NCBI GenBank assembly: GCA_964653285.1
Contig: CAZZEX010000015.1
Coordinates: 1-64,000, forward strand
DNA: 64,000 nucleotides
Direction: 5' to 3'
From: CAZZEX01 sp964653285
Lineage (GTDB): Bacteria > Chloroflexota > Anaerolineae > B4-G1
Shown: positions 24,237 to 32,454 of the stretch, piece by piece
How the letters are laid out: each line of letters starts with the position of its first letter
How positions within the stretch are numbered: the stretch's first letter is position 1
The notes under the pieces: generated by a model
Database searches by the model: none
What the model was told of the DNA's origin: nothing
The model's input: only the letters and a program-made list of their open reading frames with translations
Translations under genes and position numbers: made by a program

Positions 24237-24267
24237 TCTGAGGGGGGCAAAAAGCGCCCCCCTCAGA
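24237..24267 (-). terminator. Strong hairpin after the DGR target gene
   Basis: A 12-bp perfect inverted repeat (TCTGAGGGGGGC / GCCCCCCTCAGA) with a 7-nt loop lies 40 nt past the caspase/FGE stop on the minus strand. It can act as a transcription terminator. A hairpin at this distance downstream of the variable repeat is also a known requirement for retrohoming in some DGRs. Confidence 0.6.
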
Positions 24268-24307
24268 CCCCCCCCATCAGAAGTCCAGAACACAGCAGCC
24301 CAGAAAC

Positions 24308-26440
24308 TCACTGTCCTGGCGCAGCACCAGCACACCGAAACCCGATGCCGCCGAGACGGTAGTCTGGGGCGAAGTGGTAGCGGTGGGCCGCGCGGACGTA
24401 GTACCGATTGCCGTAGAACGAGCCCCCGCGCAACACCTTGAAGCTTCCATCCGTTGGGCCGGTGGGATTCGTCTGCGATGCGGAAGAATAACTGCCGTAC
24501 CAGTCGGCTGTCCACTCCCAGACGTTGCCTGCCATATCCAGTACCTCGCACCAACTGGCGCCATCCGGCAAAGTGCCCACCGGCATCGGACCCCCCGAAC
24601 ATACAGCGAAATTTACCAGTTCGCAGGTAGGCGCATCGTTGCCCCAGGGATAGATGTATCCATGCTCTCCTCGCGCTGCGTACTCCCACTGGGCCTCTGT
24701 CGGTAGTTGCGCGCCCACCCATCCGCAATAGGCATCCGCCCCATACCAGGACACCTCGATTACGGGATGATCCGCATAGCCACTCTTGGGCTGGTACTGG
24801 CCTTCCACCTGCTCAATCAGGCAGTGATCGCTGTCCAATTCTAACCAGGTTACTCCTCCCTCCGTCTGGTTGCCCCGGTCGTTCAGGAAAGCAGCGAACT
24901 GGGCGTTGGTGACCTCGGTCTGGTCTATCCAAAAGTCGTCCAGGGTGACGGAATGTTGGGGGAACTCGTCGCCGCCAGCGCCTGAATCGCCCTCGCTGCT
25001 GCCCATCTGGAAGGTGCCACCGGGGACATAGACCATCACCATATCGTCAGCGGGGCGGGTCTGGGGAGCGCCGGGGGCGAGGGTTGGTTCGATAGTAGAC
25101 GTTGGTTCTTGGATTGGCGCAGCCGTGGGGATAACGAGGGTCGGTTCGATAGTAGACGTTGGTTCTTGGATTGGCGCAGCCGTGGGGATAACGAAGGTCG
25201 GTTCGATGGCTGGCTGGTCAGTCGGCGCTTCTGTGGGCATTGGCGTTGGCTCCTCCTCCCCCCCCCGGCCTGCCAAACTGCCCCAGGTTATGAACAGCGC
25301 CACGCCCACTACTCCAATCACAGTCCAGATCCAGACTGGCACTGAACTGAGGAGACGCCGTAACCGCTCTTGTGCCTGGGGTGCTACTGCCGGCGCGGGA
25401 CGGCGGGCAGGGGGTTCTCTTTGTTCCTGGATGACGGGGGTTGGGAGTGATGGAGGGGGCTTTTTGGTCGGTAGCGTGGTAACAGTGCGCAGCGCGCGGA
25501 CGGCGGCGGTCGAGACGCGGTGGCTGTCGTCGTCGGTCAGATGCGCCAGGGCCTGGCGGGCGGCGAGGGCCAGGCTCTCGTCGCTGCCCTGCAGCAACCG
25601 TTCAAGCTCGCTCACTGCGCCAGTGCGCACTCCGGCAAAGGGGTTCTCAATGGCCCGTTGCAGTTCGGGGGGAAGCTCGGCCGGCTTTATGACCCAATGT
25701 GGATTGTGGGCGATGCGGATTTCCCCCTGCAGGTCGAAAACCCACTTGCGAGGAGTTTGCTGGGGGGTCTCGCCGGTGACGCGATCATAGACGTAGTCGT
25801 AGAGCTCGTCGAGGGAGATCCACCCGTCGTCGTCCAGGTCGGCCTCGCCAGTCTCAAGGCCCTGGATCAGGTGGCGGGTGAAGACAGAGTGGCTGCCTTC
25901 TCCAATGACCTCGTCTCCCTCAAAGGCGTATTGTATCGCATCGGAGGCAGTCAGTACTACCCGCCCGCGCCCCCCGAAATGCTCCTTGGCGCCAATGTCC
26001 GCGCCGGCTTTGGCTATCATCCCTTTAGCAAATGCCCCGCTGTAGCAGCAGTCCAGCAATAAGACCTGTCGTCGAGAGCGGCTGTAGCGCATCACGTCGT
26101 TGACGAGGGTGGTCGGTATCGCGGTGGTGCGCAGCATTTTGCGGCGTGTGTCGGTGGTGGCAAAGTACAGGCATCCATCCTCATCTTTGATACCGTGACC
26201 GGAGTAGTAGAGCAGCAAAAGGTCGTCGGGCCTGCGGTCGGCAAAGAAGGCTTCTATGGCCTGGTTCACCTTGTACGAGCGTTCGTTCTGGAGTGTTTGT
26301 ACTTTGAAGTCGCCAATGGCGGGGTCTTGGAGGACGCGCGCGAGGGCCTCGGCATCTTGGGCCGGGGCGACCAGTTGCCGGAGGTCAGGATCTTGGTATT
26401 GGTAGCTGGCGATGATCAAGGCACAGCGCTTTTCAGTCAT
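24308..26440 (-). CDS. Caspase-TM-FGE-like DGR target protein
   Basis: 710 residues. An N-terminal caspase p20-like peptidase domain has the His82 motif LLYYSGHG and Cys131/132 in LLLDCCYSGAF. A helical middle region with a HEAT-like look (about 255-320) follows, then one membrane helix (about 367-389) and a P/T-rich linker with a duplicated unit (IPTAAPIQEPTSTIEPT). Residues about 464-710 are a formylglycine-generating-enzyme/sulfatase-modifying C-lectin fold (MVYVPGGTFQMGS, WEYAARGE, NVWEWTADWY, LRGGSF, GFRCA). FGE-type C-lectin domains are classic DGR targets. EACC1 lies immediately upstream, abutting without a gap. I infer a ligand-sensing, membrane-anchored death-type protease. Confidence 0.9.
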   Translation of the reverse strand: MTEKRCALIIASYQYQDPDLRQLVAPAQDAEALARVLQDPAIGDFKVQTLQNERSYKVNQAIEAFFADRRPDDLLLLYYSGHGIKDEDGCLYFATTDTRRKMLRTTAIPTTLVNDVMRYSRSRRQVLLLDCCYSGAFAKGMIAKAGADIGAKEHFGGRGRVVLTASDAIQYAFEGDEVIGEGSHSVFTRHLIQGLETGEADLDDDGWISLDELYDYVYDRVTGETPQQTPRKWVFDLQGEIRIAHNPHWVIKPAELPPELQRAIENPFAGVRTGAVSELERLLQGSDESLALAARQALAHLTDDDSHRVSTAAVRALRTVTTLPTKKPPPSLPTPVIQEQREPPARRPAPAVAPQAQERLRRLLSSVPVWIWTVIGVVGVALFITWGSLAGRGGEEEPTPMPTEAPTDQPAIEPTFVIPTAAPIQEPTSTIEPTLVIPTAAPIQEPTSTIEPTLAPGAPQTRPADDMVMVYVPGGTFQMGSSEGDSGAGGDEFPQHSVTLDDFWIDQTEVTNAQFAAFLNDRGNQTEGGVTWLELDSDHCLIEQVEGQYQPKSGYADHPVIEVSWYGADAYCGWVGAQLPTEAQWEYAARGEHGYIYPWGNDAPTCELVNFAVCSGGPMPVGTLPDGASWCEVLDMAGNVWEWTADWYGSYSSASQTNPTGPTDGSFKVLRGGSFYGNRYYVRAAHRYHFAPDYRLGGIGFRCAGAAPGQ
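24320..24418 (-). other. DGR variable repeat (VR) with adenine-mutagenesis signature
   Basis: In the last about 35 codons of the target gene (FYGNRYYVRAAHRYHF and following), the positions expected to vary use almost only codons ending in C: TTC, TAC, GGC, CAC, GAC, CTC. This is what arises when AAC codons of a template repeat are mutated at both adenines. Fixed positions (VRAA, R, P, IGFRCA) do not follow this rule. The C-rich invariant end would be the IMH. No matching template repeat was found nearby. Confidence 0.75.
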
Positions 26441-26836
26441 TTATTTGCCGGGCGTGAGAATCAGTTTGTGACGGCTCATCCAGGCATCAATCAACTGTTG
26501 TTGTTCCTGGGCTGAGATACCCTTTACCTCTAGCCTGTCACCATCAATTTCGAGAGTGACGGAGCGCAGGCCGTGGCGCGTGAGCCAAGACTTGAGCAGG
26601 TCGAGAAGATGGGGGAACACGGTGCCGGAGGTCAACACTGTGACGAGCATAGCTCCCAGAGCGATGGGGGCACCCTTGGAGCCTATTGGCGCTTCCCCGG
26701 TCTCGACCAGGGAAACATCCTCGACATCCAAGTCCAAGATTTCCTGGCACAGTTGTCGGGTCAGGCGGTCCAGTTCTTCTTCGTCGGCTTCTGAGCTTGT
26801 GTTGATAGTGAGTTTAAGTTGCATTTGGTCTTGCAT
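26441..26836 (-). CDS. EACC1-like effector-associated constant component
   Basis: A 131-residue protein. Its shape matches the effector-associated constant component 1 family: an N-terminal strand (MQLKLTINTSS), an acidic helix ELDRLTRQLCQEI, a central hydrophobic segment (PIALGAMLVTVLTSGTVF), a helix LLDLLKSWL, and a final strand-turn SVTLEIDGDRLEVKGIS. EACC1 is encoded next to caspases and trypsins in biological conflict systems. It starts behind AGGAG at 26836, and its stop abuts the caspase start, so the pair is an operon. Its precise molecular role is not established. Confidence 0.75.
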   Translation of the reverse strand: MQDQMQLKLTINTSSEADEEELDRLTRQLCQEILDLDVEDVSLVETGEAPIGSKGAPIALGAMLVTVLTSGTVFPHLLDLLKSWLTRHGLRSVTLEIDGDRLEVKGISAQEQQQLIDAWMSRHKLILTPGK

Positions 26837-27450
26837 GGTGTTGTCTCCTGATCGGGTTGGGGCATGGGATCAACGATTTAGCCGCACGCCACCTTTGTCA
26901 ACCTGGCGTTGCTGAAAAGAGTTCGTTGCTTCGATGGCTCTATATAGAATTACCCCGCAAGAATTGCGCTATCTGCGAGAACTCTGTAGGGCGGAATGCC
27001 ATTCCGCTCTACGTTGGTTGCGGCTTCACCGCGCTATGCTAGATTATATAGGTCATTCCATTTCATGCAAATTGTGGGATGGACTGTTTCGCGCCGCCCA
27101 ACGGCCAGTGTCAGCCGCCGCGCCGGTGCACACGTCGGTGCTACCGTGGATGATGGCTTCGCTTATTATACCCAAAGATGGCGACTGCGCCAACCAACCC
27201 CGCCCGCTGCCCCGCTTCCCTTCACCACGATGGATACCGGTAGGCGGAAAATGTGGGGCTACGTCCCGAGCGAAGTCGAAGGGCCGCGGGCTTGCCTTGC
27301 AGCCATCTTCCGTCACCAGCCCACGGTGGGCCGCCCTCTCGCCCGGGCCTGGGTTGGCGTCCTCGCTCTTTAATTCGACGGCGGGAGAGCGCCTCTGCTT
27401 TGCACGCTGTGGGGGTCTCTGCGCTGCCACCTTCCTCCTCCCTCTAGCTG
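26837..27450. other. Intergenic region with hairpin and dispersed repeat
   Basis: A gap of about 600 bp between the EACC1 start and the vWA remnant. It holds a 12-bp hairpin (26986-27012, stem GTAGGGCGGAAT-like, loop GCC) of the double-hairpin repeat family and one copy of the dispersed CCGAGCGAAGTCGAAGGG element near 27268-27285. Long open frames across it lack protein-like composition. TTGACA on the minus strand at 26897-26902 may belong to an EACC1 promoter, but no good -10 is seen. Confidence 0.55.
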
Positions 27451-28670
27451 GCTGCCGTCGAGATCGCCCGGCAGACGGTGGAACCGGCGGAAGAGGAGTA
27501 TCTGCCAGCCCACCGCCTGTTCCAGGACGCGCTGCTGGGGCTGTACAAGGGGTCGCCCCGCCTCAAACCGGTGGAGGAGGTCACCCCCTCGTTTCGTCTC
27601 AACTATGCCGTCCTGGGCAAAGCGATGGAGGAGTGCGCCTTCGAGGAACTGCGCCTGCGCACCCGGATCGACTCGACGATGGCCATGCTGGGGGCCGCCA
27701 ACCTGTGGGAGCAACTGATGGGCCTGCTCACCGGGGAACAGCAGGAAGCCGCCCGGCAGGCGGCCGAACAAGAGGCACAGGCCGCGCGCCAGGAGGCGCG
27801 GGCGGAGACACTGCTGGCGCTGGCAGCCGCCGCCGACGAGACAGGCGGTGGGGCAGGCAACGAGGGGCAGAGCGCGCAGTACCGACGGGAGGCGGCTGCA
27901 CTGCAAGCACAGGCACGGGCGGCCGAGCAGGAGGCCGAGGTGCAGATAGCGCAGGCCCTCGACGCAGGGCCGTCCGACCAGGCGATCCACCGGGCGGTGA
28001 AGCAGGCGGCTCAGAATACAGCCAAGCAGGCCGGGTCACTGGACGGCTGGGGGCTGGCCCCGGGAGCGCTCCAACGAGTCTCCCCCGAAGAGCGGCTCGC
28101 CCTGGCGCAGCGAGTGATGCAGTCGCAGAAACTGCACACTGTCAAAGCGTTTGGATCACGAAGAGCACGAAAGGACGCGAAAATCACGAAAGCCTTTCGC
28201 GCTTTTCGTGCCTTTTCGCGGGTTTCGTGGTCCAAGTCACGCGACGGCCATTCGCGGCGATTGCCTTCGGTTCGGCCAAAGAGATCCGCGTCAAGACGAT
28301 CCAGCGGCCGGAGATGGCGACGATGGCCGATGTGCTGGAAGTGGCAGAGCCGTTCTTCAACGGGGGCACCGACTTCCGTCGCCCGTTGATGGAGGCGCGG
28401 CAGATCGTCGAGGCCAGCCGTCGCTTCGAGCGAGCCGACGACGTCTTCGTCACCGACGGGCTGTGCCGCGTTACGCCAGAGTTCCTGGCCGAGTTTGAGG
28501 CTTTCAAGAAGCGGACGGGAACGCGCGTGTTCGCCGTCCTGGTAGACGTCGGTTCCAGCGCCGAGGTCTCGGTGCGGCGATGGGCCGACCAGGTGCACCG
28601 CGTCGTGGACCTGGCCCGCGACGCCCAGGCTGCGCAGGATGCGGCTGTGGTGGTGTTCAGGGCAGTCTGA
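27451..28670 (+). pseudogene. vWA-domain protein (ViaA/CoxE-like), broken
   Basis: Residues before about 28140 read LAAVEIARQTVEPAEEEYL, PSFRLNYAVLGKAMEECAF, LGAANLWEQLMG and ERLALAQRVMQSQKL, an alpha-helical ViaA-like arm rich in AQAEQEAR coiled coil. From about 28240, in another frame, FAAIAFGSAKEI, ADVLEVAEPFFNGGTDFRRPL and DDVFVTDGLCRV are the second half of a vWA domain. The first half, with the DxSxS metal site, is replaced by an 81-bp palindromic repeat. vWA proteins of this type work with MoxR ATPases; a broken MoxR gene lies at 55408-56434. Confidence 0.75.
28153..28233. mobile_element. Palindromic CACGAAA-type repeat inserted in the vWA gene
   Basis: An imperfect 81-bp palindrome beginning GGATCACGAAGAGCACGAAA and ending with its approximate complement TTTCGTGGTCC. 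Similar CACGAAA/TTTCGTG palindromes are widespread non-coding repeats in environmental bacteria. It sits exactly where the vWA metal-site segment is missing. Confidence 0.65.
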
Positions 28671-28686
28671 TCCAAGGAGAGGGCAT

Positions 28687-29156
28687 GGGAGTTCTTCGCC
28701 GGACGCATCACCTTCGTCGAACGGAACCGTGCCGGTCGGGTGATCCACATGGCCGGACGGGCTCTCGACAGCAAAGCACGGCTCAAATACCTGTTCCTGC
28801 CGGGGCTGCCCAAGCCGGTCTATGGCCTGGCGCGGCTCGACCCCTCGCGCCTCGTGTTCGTGGTCGAGGGCATCTTCGACTACGTCACGCTGTGGCAGTG
28901 GGGCTACCAGGCCGTGGCTACGCTGGGAACTTCGATCAAGCCGCAGGACGCCCGGAAGCTGGCGCGGGCCGCGAAGGTGATATTTGTGCCCGACAACGAC
29001 GAGGCGGGAGAAGCAGCAGCCGCCCGGTGGCGGGAAGCCGTGGGGCACGGCGCGGTGCTCCGCCTGTCCGAGGGAGCGGAGGACGTGAACGACCTGGCGC
29101 AGCAGCCGGATGGAGAGGAGACCTTCCACCGGCTTGTGGAGACGCTAGAGGAGTGA
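28687..29156 (+). pseudogene. Toprim/primase-like fragment, copy 1 (5'-truncated)
   Basis: About 155 codons: WEFFAGRITFVERNRAGRV, KYLFLPGLPKPVYGLARLD, FVVEGIFDYVTLWQWGYQAV, VIFVPDNDEAGEAAAARW and DVNDLAQQPDG. VVEGIFD carries the Toprim Glu, and PDNDEAG corresponds to the DxD motif with one Asp replaced by Asn-Asp spacing. The N-terminal part seen in copy 2 (58890-59503) is missing. It directly follows the vWA remnant, which suggests an ancestral MoxR-vWA-Toprim gene set. Confidence 0.75.
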
Positions 29157-29163
29157 TTGAGGA

Positions 29164-29280
29164 ATGTACGAGCAAATAGCCGCTCTCATCGCCGACGGCA
29201 TCACCGGGCAGGTCACGCCAGGTGAGGCTGCCGAGCAATTGAGAGATTTGCTGTCGCAAGGCGACACAGAAGAAGTATGA
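29164..29280 (+). CDS. Very small ORF (38 aa) after Toprim fragment
   Basis: ATG 29164 to TGA 29280 encodes a 38-residue acidic helical peptide (MYEQIAALIADGITGQV then TPGEAAEQLRDLL). It starts 7 nt after the preceding stop, with GAGGAG upstream, and its composition is protein-like. It is absent after copy 2 of the Toprim gene. Function unknown; it may be a real small protein or a leftover. Confidence 0.35.
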   Translation: MYEQIAALIADGITGQVTPGEAAEQLRDLLSQGDTEEV

Positions 29281-29611
29281 CCCCGGGATCCCCCGTGGCT
29301 TGGCGGACCAGGTCCACAGAATCCGCCTTTGCGCATTGCACCTCAACCGCCGGGCAAATGCCTTGGAGGAGGAAGTCAAGCAGCATATGCTGGCGTTAGG
29401 CGAGAGCTCATTGAGCACCGACGTCGGCTCGGCGCTTCGCGCCCATCGCCTCCGCCTAACTGCTCAATGAAGCCGCCCCCAGGGGCTTTGCCCCCGGCTT
29501 CGCTACGCTCGCCCCACTGCGGCGCGGTTGCGCCTCCGGCGCACCGCATCTTGGGGGGGGGGCTTATCTCACGGCCCATTAGGCGAGCTAAGATTGATTA
29601 CATTCTTGGAA
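29281..29611. other. Non-coding region, repeat-rich
   Basis: No convincing gene. It includes GC-rich short inverted sequences (for example GCCCCCAGGGGCTTTGCCCC, then GCGCCTCCGGCGC) and a G9 run near 29555. It probably represents decayed sequence downstream of the DMT transporter gene, which ends at 29612 on the minus strand. Confidence 0.5.
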
Positions 29612-30505
29612 TTACTTGCCGGTTGTTTTGGGACGCGCCATCTGTACCATCAGCACGCCTACCATTGCCAAGATTAATCCTGCCACATCACTCAAGGCAA
29701 CTCGTTCACCCAGGAACAGCCAGGCAAGCACGGTGATCTGGACAAGCATTGTGTTATTGATGATGCTTGATTCCACAGCAGACAGTATTCGAAGGGTCCT
29801 ATTCCACAGAGTAAAGGCCAGAGCCGTATTGACCACTGCGAGCCAAACGATGACCGCCCATCCTGCCGGGCTGAGGGGCGGGAGTCCCTGTACCGCTAAT
29901 CCAATTCCCAATAGCAAAATCGCCCCTACTCCCATACTGATAATGGTCACTACTAGCGGTGGAATCGTTCTCTCTCGATTTACCGACCGCCCCAGCAAGG
30001 CGGCATCTGCATTTGCACACACAGTGAATCCTGCCAAGGCAAGCCCAAGCGCATTCCCCTCGAATATGGACACTGGGCAAAAATATGCCACCACCCCAGC
30101 GATGAAGATGATGATTCCACCCCATTGCAAACGGGAGGGCACTTCCCGCAAGGCAGTAACTCCGATGAACGCTACCAGCACCGTGGTGAAGTTCAATAAC
30201 AGGCTGAAGGTGACTGCTTCCAGGTGATTGAGGGTGAGGAATTGGCCTCCCTGAGTCATGGTATAGAACACAAGGCCCAAAGCTGCCAGACGTCTCCATT
30301 CCTTAGCCGAAAGCGCACGGACTTCGACCTTGTGTTTCCACAAGCCAGGTAGCAGGATGATGAATGCAAGCGTATATCGGAGGCCAGCAAAGGTCAATGG
30401 GGGGATTTCATTGAGGGCATACTTGATCAATACCCAGGAGGAAGACCAGAGAAACGTCACAAAAAACGCCTGTAGAATGGCTCGCAAACGTGGCGAGAAA
30501 CGCAT
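29612..30505 (-). CDS. EamA/DMT-superfamily transporter under a ykkC-type riboswitch
   Basis: About 297 residues with ten predicted membrane helices in two EamA repeats (first: LWSSSWVLIKYALNEIPPLT; second: NTALAFTLWNRTLRILSAVE). ATG 30505 is preferred because it follows AAAGGGG at the right distance, and the upstream part of the longer frame lies inside the leader RNA. EamA proteins export amino acids, nucleobases or other small metabolites. The leader carries a ykkC-family aptamer, so the substrate may be guanidine or a related nitrogen compound if it is the guanidine class. Confidence 0.85.
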   Translation of the reverse strand: MRFSPRLRAILQAFFVTFLWSSSWVLIKYALNEIPPLTFAGLRYTLAFIILLPGLWKHKVEVRALSAKEWRRLAALGLVFYTMTQGGQFLTLNHLEAVTFSLLLNFTTVLVAFIGVTALREVPSRLQWGGIIIFIAGVVAYFCPVSIFEGNALGLALAGFTVCANADAALLGRSVNRERTIPPLVVTIISMGVGAILLLGIGLAVQGLPPLSPAGWAVIVWLAVVNTALAFTLWNRTLRILSAVESSIINNTMLVQITVLAWLFLGERVALSDVAGLILAMVGVLMVQMARPKTTGK

Positions 30506-30549
30506 CGTAGCACCCCTTTCGTCGGTTAGGAACGGCACACTAAGTGCCT

Positions 30550-30652
30550 ACCTGACCCCTCCCGGCTTTTATCCGATAAGGTGCTACGCACGATGGCTTT
30601 TGTGACGCTCGGTCCAGACCTGCTATTGCAGCGGAACCCTAGTCACTCAGGT
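30550..30652 (-). promoter_or_regulatory. ykkC-family riboswitch aptamer
   Basis: The leader RNA contains the ykkC hallmarks in order: GTGACTAGGGTTCCG, then GGTCTGGACCGAGCG, then GGATAAAAGCCGGGAGG. A closing stem P1 is formed by ACCTGA at the 5' side and TCAGGT at the 3' side. It is 21 nt downstream of the -35 element's partner TATAAT and about 45 nt upstream of the transporter start. Members of this family sense guanidine, ppGpp, PRPP or nucleoside diphosphates; the transporter gene fits guanidine best, but the subtype cannot be fixed by eye. Confidence 0.85.
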
Positions 30653-30662
30653 CGGCAATGCC

Positions 30663-30691
30663 ATTATACACGCAAGGCCTAAAAGCGTCAA
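30663..30691 (-). promoter_or_regulatory. Promoter of the riboswitch-controlled transporter
   Basis: On the minus strand TTGACG (30691-30686) and TATAAT (30668-30663) are separated by 17 nt and end about 11 nt before the aptamer's P1 stem. Confidence 0.8.
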
Positions 30692-31043
30692 CTTCTGCAA
30701 GATTTCACCTGAGGAGGTGGGGTAGGTGATATTGGTCTGTGAAAGGCACCGTGCGGCTGGCAAGCCCGCCCACCGATGAATTGATTTGTCAAGTGCCAGA
30801 ACCTTGAAATCTCCAGAACCTGCCTACCGTAACGAAGCCGACACGTTAATCGAGAGTCCTTTTGTTACCGGTCTTGGTTATGAATTGTGTCATGGCTTGT
30901 TGGGTGTGGTGTTTCACCCGCGTGCGGCTTAGCTCAAGGCCGCAGGTGGGAATGAGTCCGGCCGGCTGTGACTGAAGCCATCCGAAAACGCCACGGGCGG
31001 TGGCTACGTGAGTTTAATGCACTATACACGGAGGTAGTATTGA
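30692..31043. other. Intergenic region, nothing recognised
   Basis: About 350 bp between the divergent transporter promoter and the plus-strand gene at 31044. It has mixed composition and no open frame of quality. A strong GGAGGT site at 31029-31034 precedes the next gene. Possible structured stretches near 30920-30990 (GTGCGGCTTAG ... GCCGCAGG) could not be assigned to an RNA family. Confidence 0.4.
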
Positions 31044-31820
31044 ATGAACACTTCCCCGTTGGAGACCCTCCGCCGCCAGCACGCAGCGGGGCTTGGCGTG
31101 CCCGAAGACCGGGTTGAGCTGGCCCGGCTCGACCTGGACATCCTCAGCCGGATGGGCACGTTCGTGCGCATCTACGCCGGGGGGCTCACGATCTTCTCCA
31201 CGCGAGCCACGTGGGCGGAACTGGGGGTGCCGCAACAATCCGCCCGGCAACTGCGCTACCGCCGTCCTCCGAAGGACCTGGTCCCACGGGAGATCCCGGA
31301 GTGGTTCCGCAGTACCGCCCAGCGTGCCCGTGACGGGCTGAACGCGGCCGGCGTCGAGGTCGCTTTTCTGCACCCATACCGCTGGGTAGGGTACAGGGAT
31401 TGGGCCGGTTGGCTAGCCGACTTTCAGCGCACCCAGGCAGAGTGGGAGACGTACCGCCGGGAGAAAGTGCTCGACCGCTACGACGAGTTGATGCAACTTC
31501 TGGTCGAGGACTTTCAGCGATCAGCACGAGAAGCCCACGCGGCCCTGGCAGCAGCCGGTGAGCCGGACTTGCCCTCGCGGGACGATTTCGTCTCCGGCGT
31601 CGTCTCCGCCGCCGTGGCCCGCATGCCGACGCCGCAATGCATCCGGGAGCGGCTGCTGCTCGACTACTTCACCCCCGCCGTCGTCCGGCCAGCGCTCTTG
31701 GAGGAAGAGTTGGCACAGCGTGACCGCGTCCGCCGGGAGAGGGAGCACCAGATGGAACTCCTGCACCTGGAGCACCAGGCTCTCGGCCTATGCCACCTGT
31801 CGAGATCGGGTGAGAGTTGA
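31044..31820 (+). CDS. Unknown protein, intact copy of a duplicated gene
   Basis: 258 residues, soluble, with a charged helical second half (VRREREHQMELLHLEHQALG). The N-terminal half begins LETLRRQHAAGLGVPEDRVE and contains FVRIYAGGLTIFSTRATWAE and VAFLHPYRWVGYRDWAGWL; I know no family for it. It starts at ATG 31044 after GGAGGT. A nearly identical but nonsense-mutated copy lies at 59608-60114, in both cases downstream of a Toprim gene, which suggests the two belonged to one cassette. Confidence 0.7.
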   Translation: MNTSPLETLRRQHAAGLGVPEDRVELARLDLDILSRMGTFVRIYAGGLTIFSTRATWAELGVPQQSARQLRYRRPPKDLVPREIPEWFRSTAQRARDGLNAAGVEVAFLHPYRWVGYRDWAGWLADFQRTQAEWETYRREKVLDRYDELMQLLVEDFQRSAREAHAALAAAGEPDLPSRDDFVSGVVSAAVARMPTPQCIRERLLLDYFTPAVVRPALLEEELAQRDRVRREREHQMELLHLEHQALGLCHLSRSGES

Positions 31821-31922
31821 CAGGTCTGGCAGCCGAACCGTCGTTGGCTCACCTGGACAACGAGACCGGCCCTGGGCGTGGCTGCTCCAGTCGCCTCCCT
31901 CAGCGAGCGCGGACTGACATCG

Positions 31923-32451
31923 ACTGTAGTGGTTCCACGGGCCGTCAAACTCGTAGCCGATGCGCAGGAAAACGGGGCGATTCGCCTGCTGGATGAACGC
32001 GCCCAGTTCGTCAATTGCCGCGTCGTGTGTGCCATCGGCGATGTGATCGAGGTTCTTTCCCGTGTGATCAACCCGGTATAAACCAATGGCAAGGACCGAA
32101 TGGGGATGAGCGTCCAGGCATTCTTGTCCGTTGACGTCACCCGAACCATAGTTGACGGTTGAAGACAGGCATGCAGCAAAGGCGAGTCTCTGCCTTCGCT
32201 GATGTTGCTATAGGTGGTGACGCCGCCGGGTGTCTCCCAAACGTGCTCGACATAGCCGGCGACGGCGCCTAAATCCTGACCGACGATGAGTAAGGTCTTG
32301 CCCGCGGGGGTGTAAATTTGCCGGAAACAGTATCCTCTTGCATAGCGGTCGCTGTAGGTTGTGATGTGGTCGGATCAGCTTGCTGCGCTGGAGACGAACA
32401 TCCAGCTATCACGCCAATCAACACCAATGAAGCTGCACTCCACCAAGACAT
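31923..32451 (-). pseudogene. GH26-like glycosidase lipoprotein, frameshifted and truncated
   Basis: It starts as a lipoprotein (ASLVLIGVIAGCSSPAQQ) at ATG 32451, 3 nt after the xylB stop. After GKFTPP the frame shifts to AGKTLLIVGQDLGAVAGYVE and VWETPGGVTTYSNISEG. It shifts again to give VLAIGLYRVDHTGKNLDHI, AIDELGAFIQQ and RPVFLRIGYEFDGPWNHY, where the sequence ends. FLRIGYEFDGPWN resembles the acid/base region of GH26-like (mannanase-type) domains. At least two frameshifts and a lost C-terminal half make it non-functional. It was probably the last gene of the xylose operon. Confidence 0.65.
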
Positions 32452-32454
32452 GCC

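Noticed and set aside
23020..24300. Template repeat of the DGR
   Set aside because: No stretch matches the variable region with A in place of variable bases; the area around RT and avd contains only hairpin repeats. It may have been deleted with the RT core.
26934..28670. One long plus-strand open frame of 578 codons
   Set aside because: Only about the last 140 codons (vWA half) are protein-like; the rest is the wrong frame of the vWA arm and intergenic repeats.
30692..31043. Group II intron or other structured RNA remnant
   Set aside because: Phrases such as GTAACGAAGCCGACAC look intron-like, but no domain V, no ORF and no boundary sequences could be identified.
31664..32179. Long minus-strand frame opposite the end of the unknown gene
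   Set aside because: Low-complexity S/T/R-rich translation; only short parts belong to the GH26-like pseudogene and they lie in other frames.
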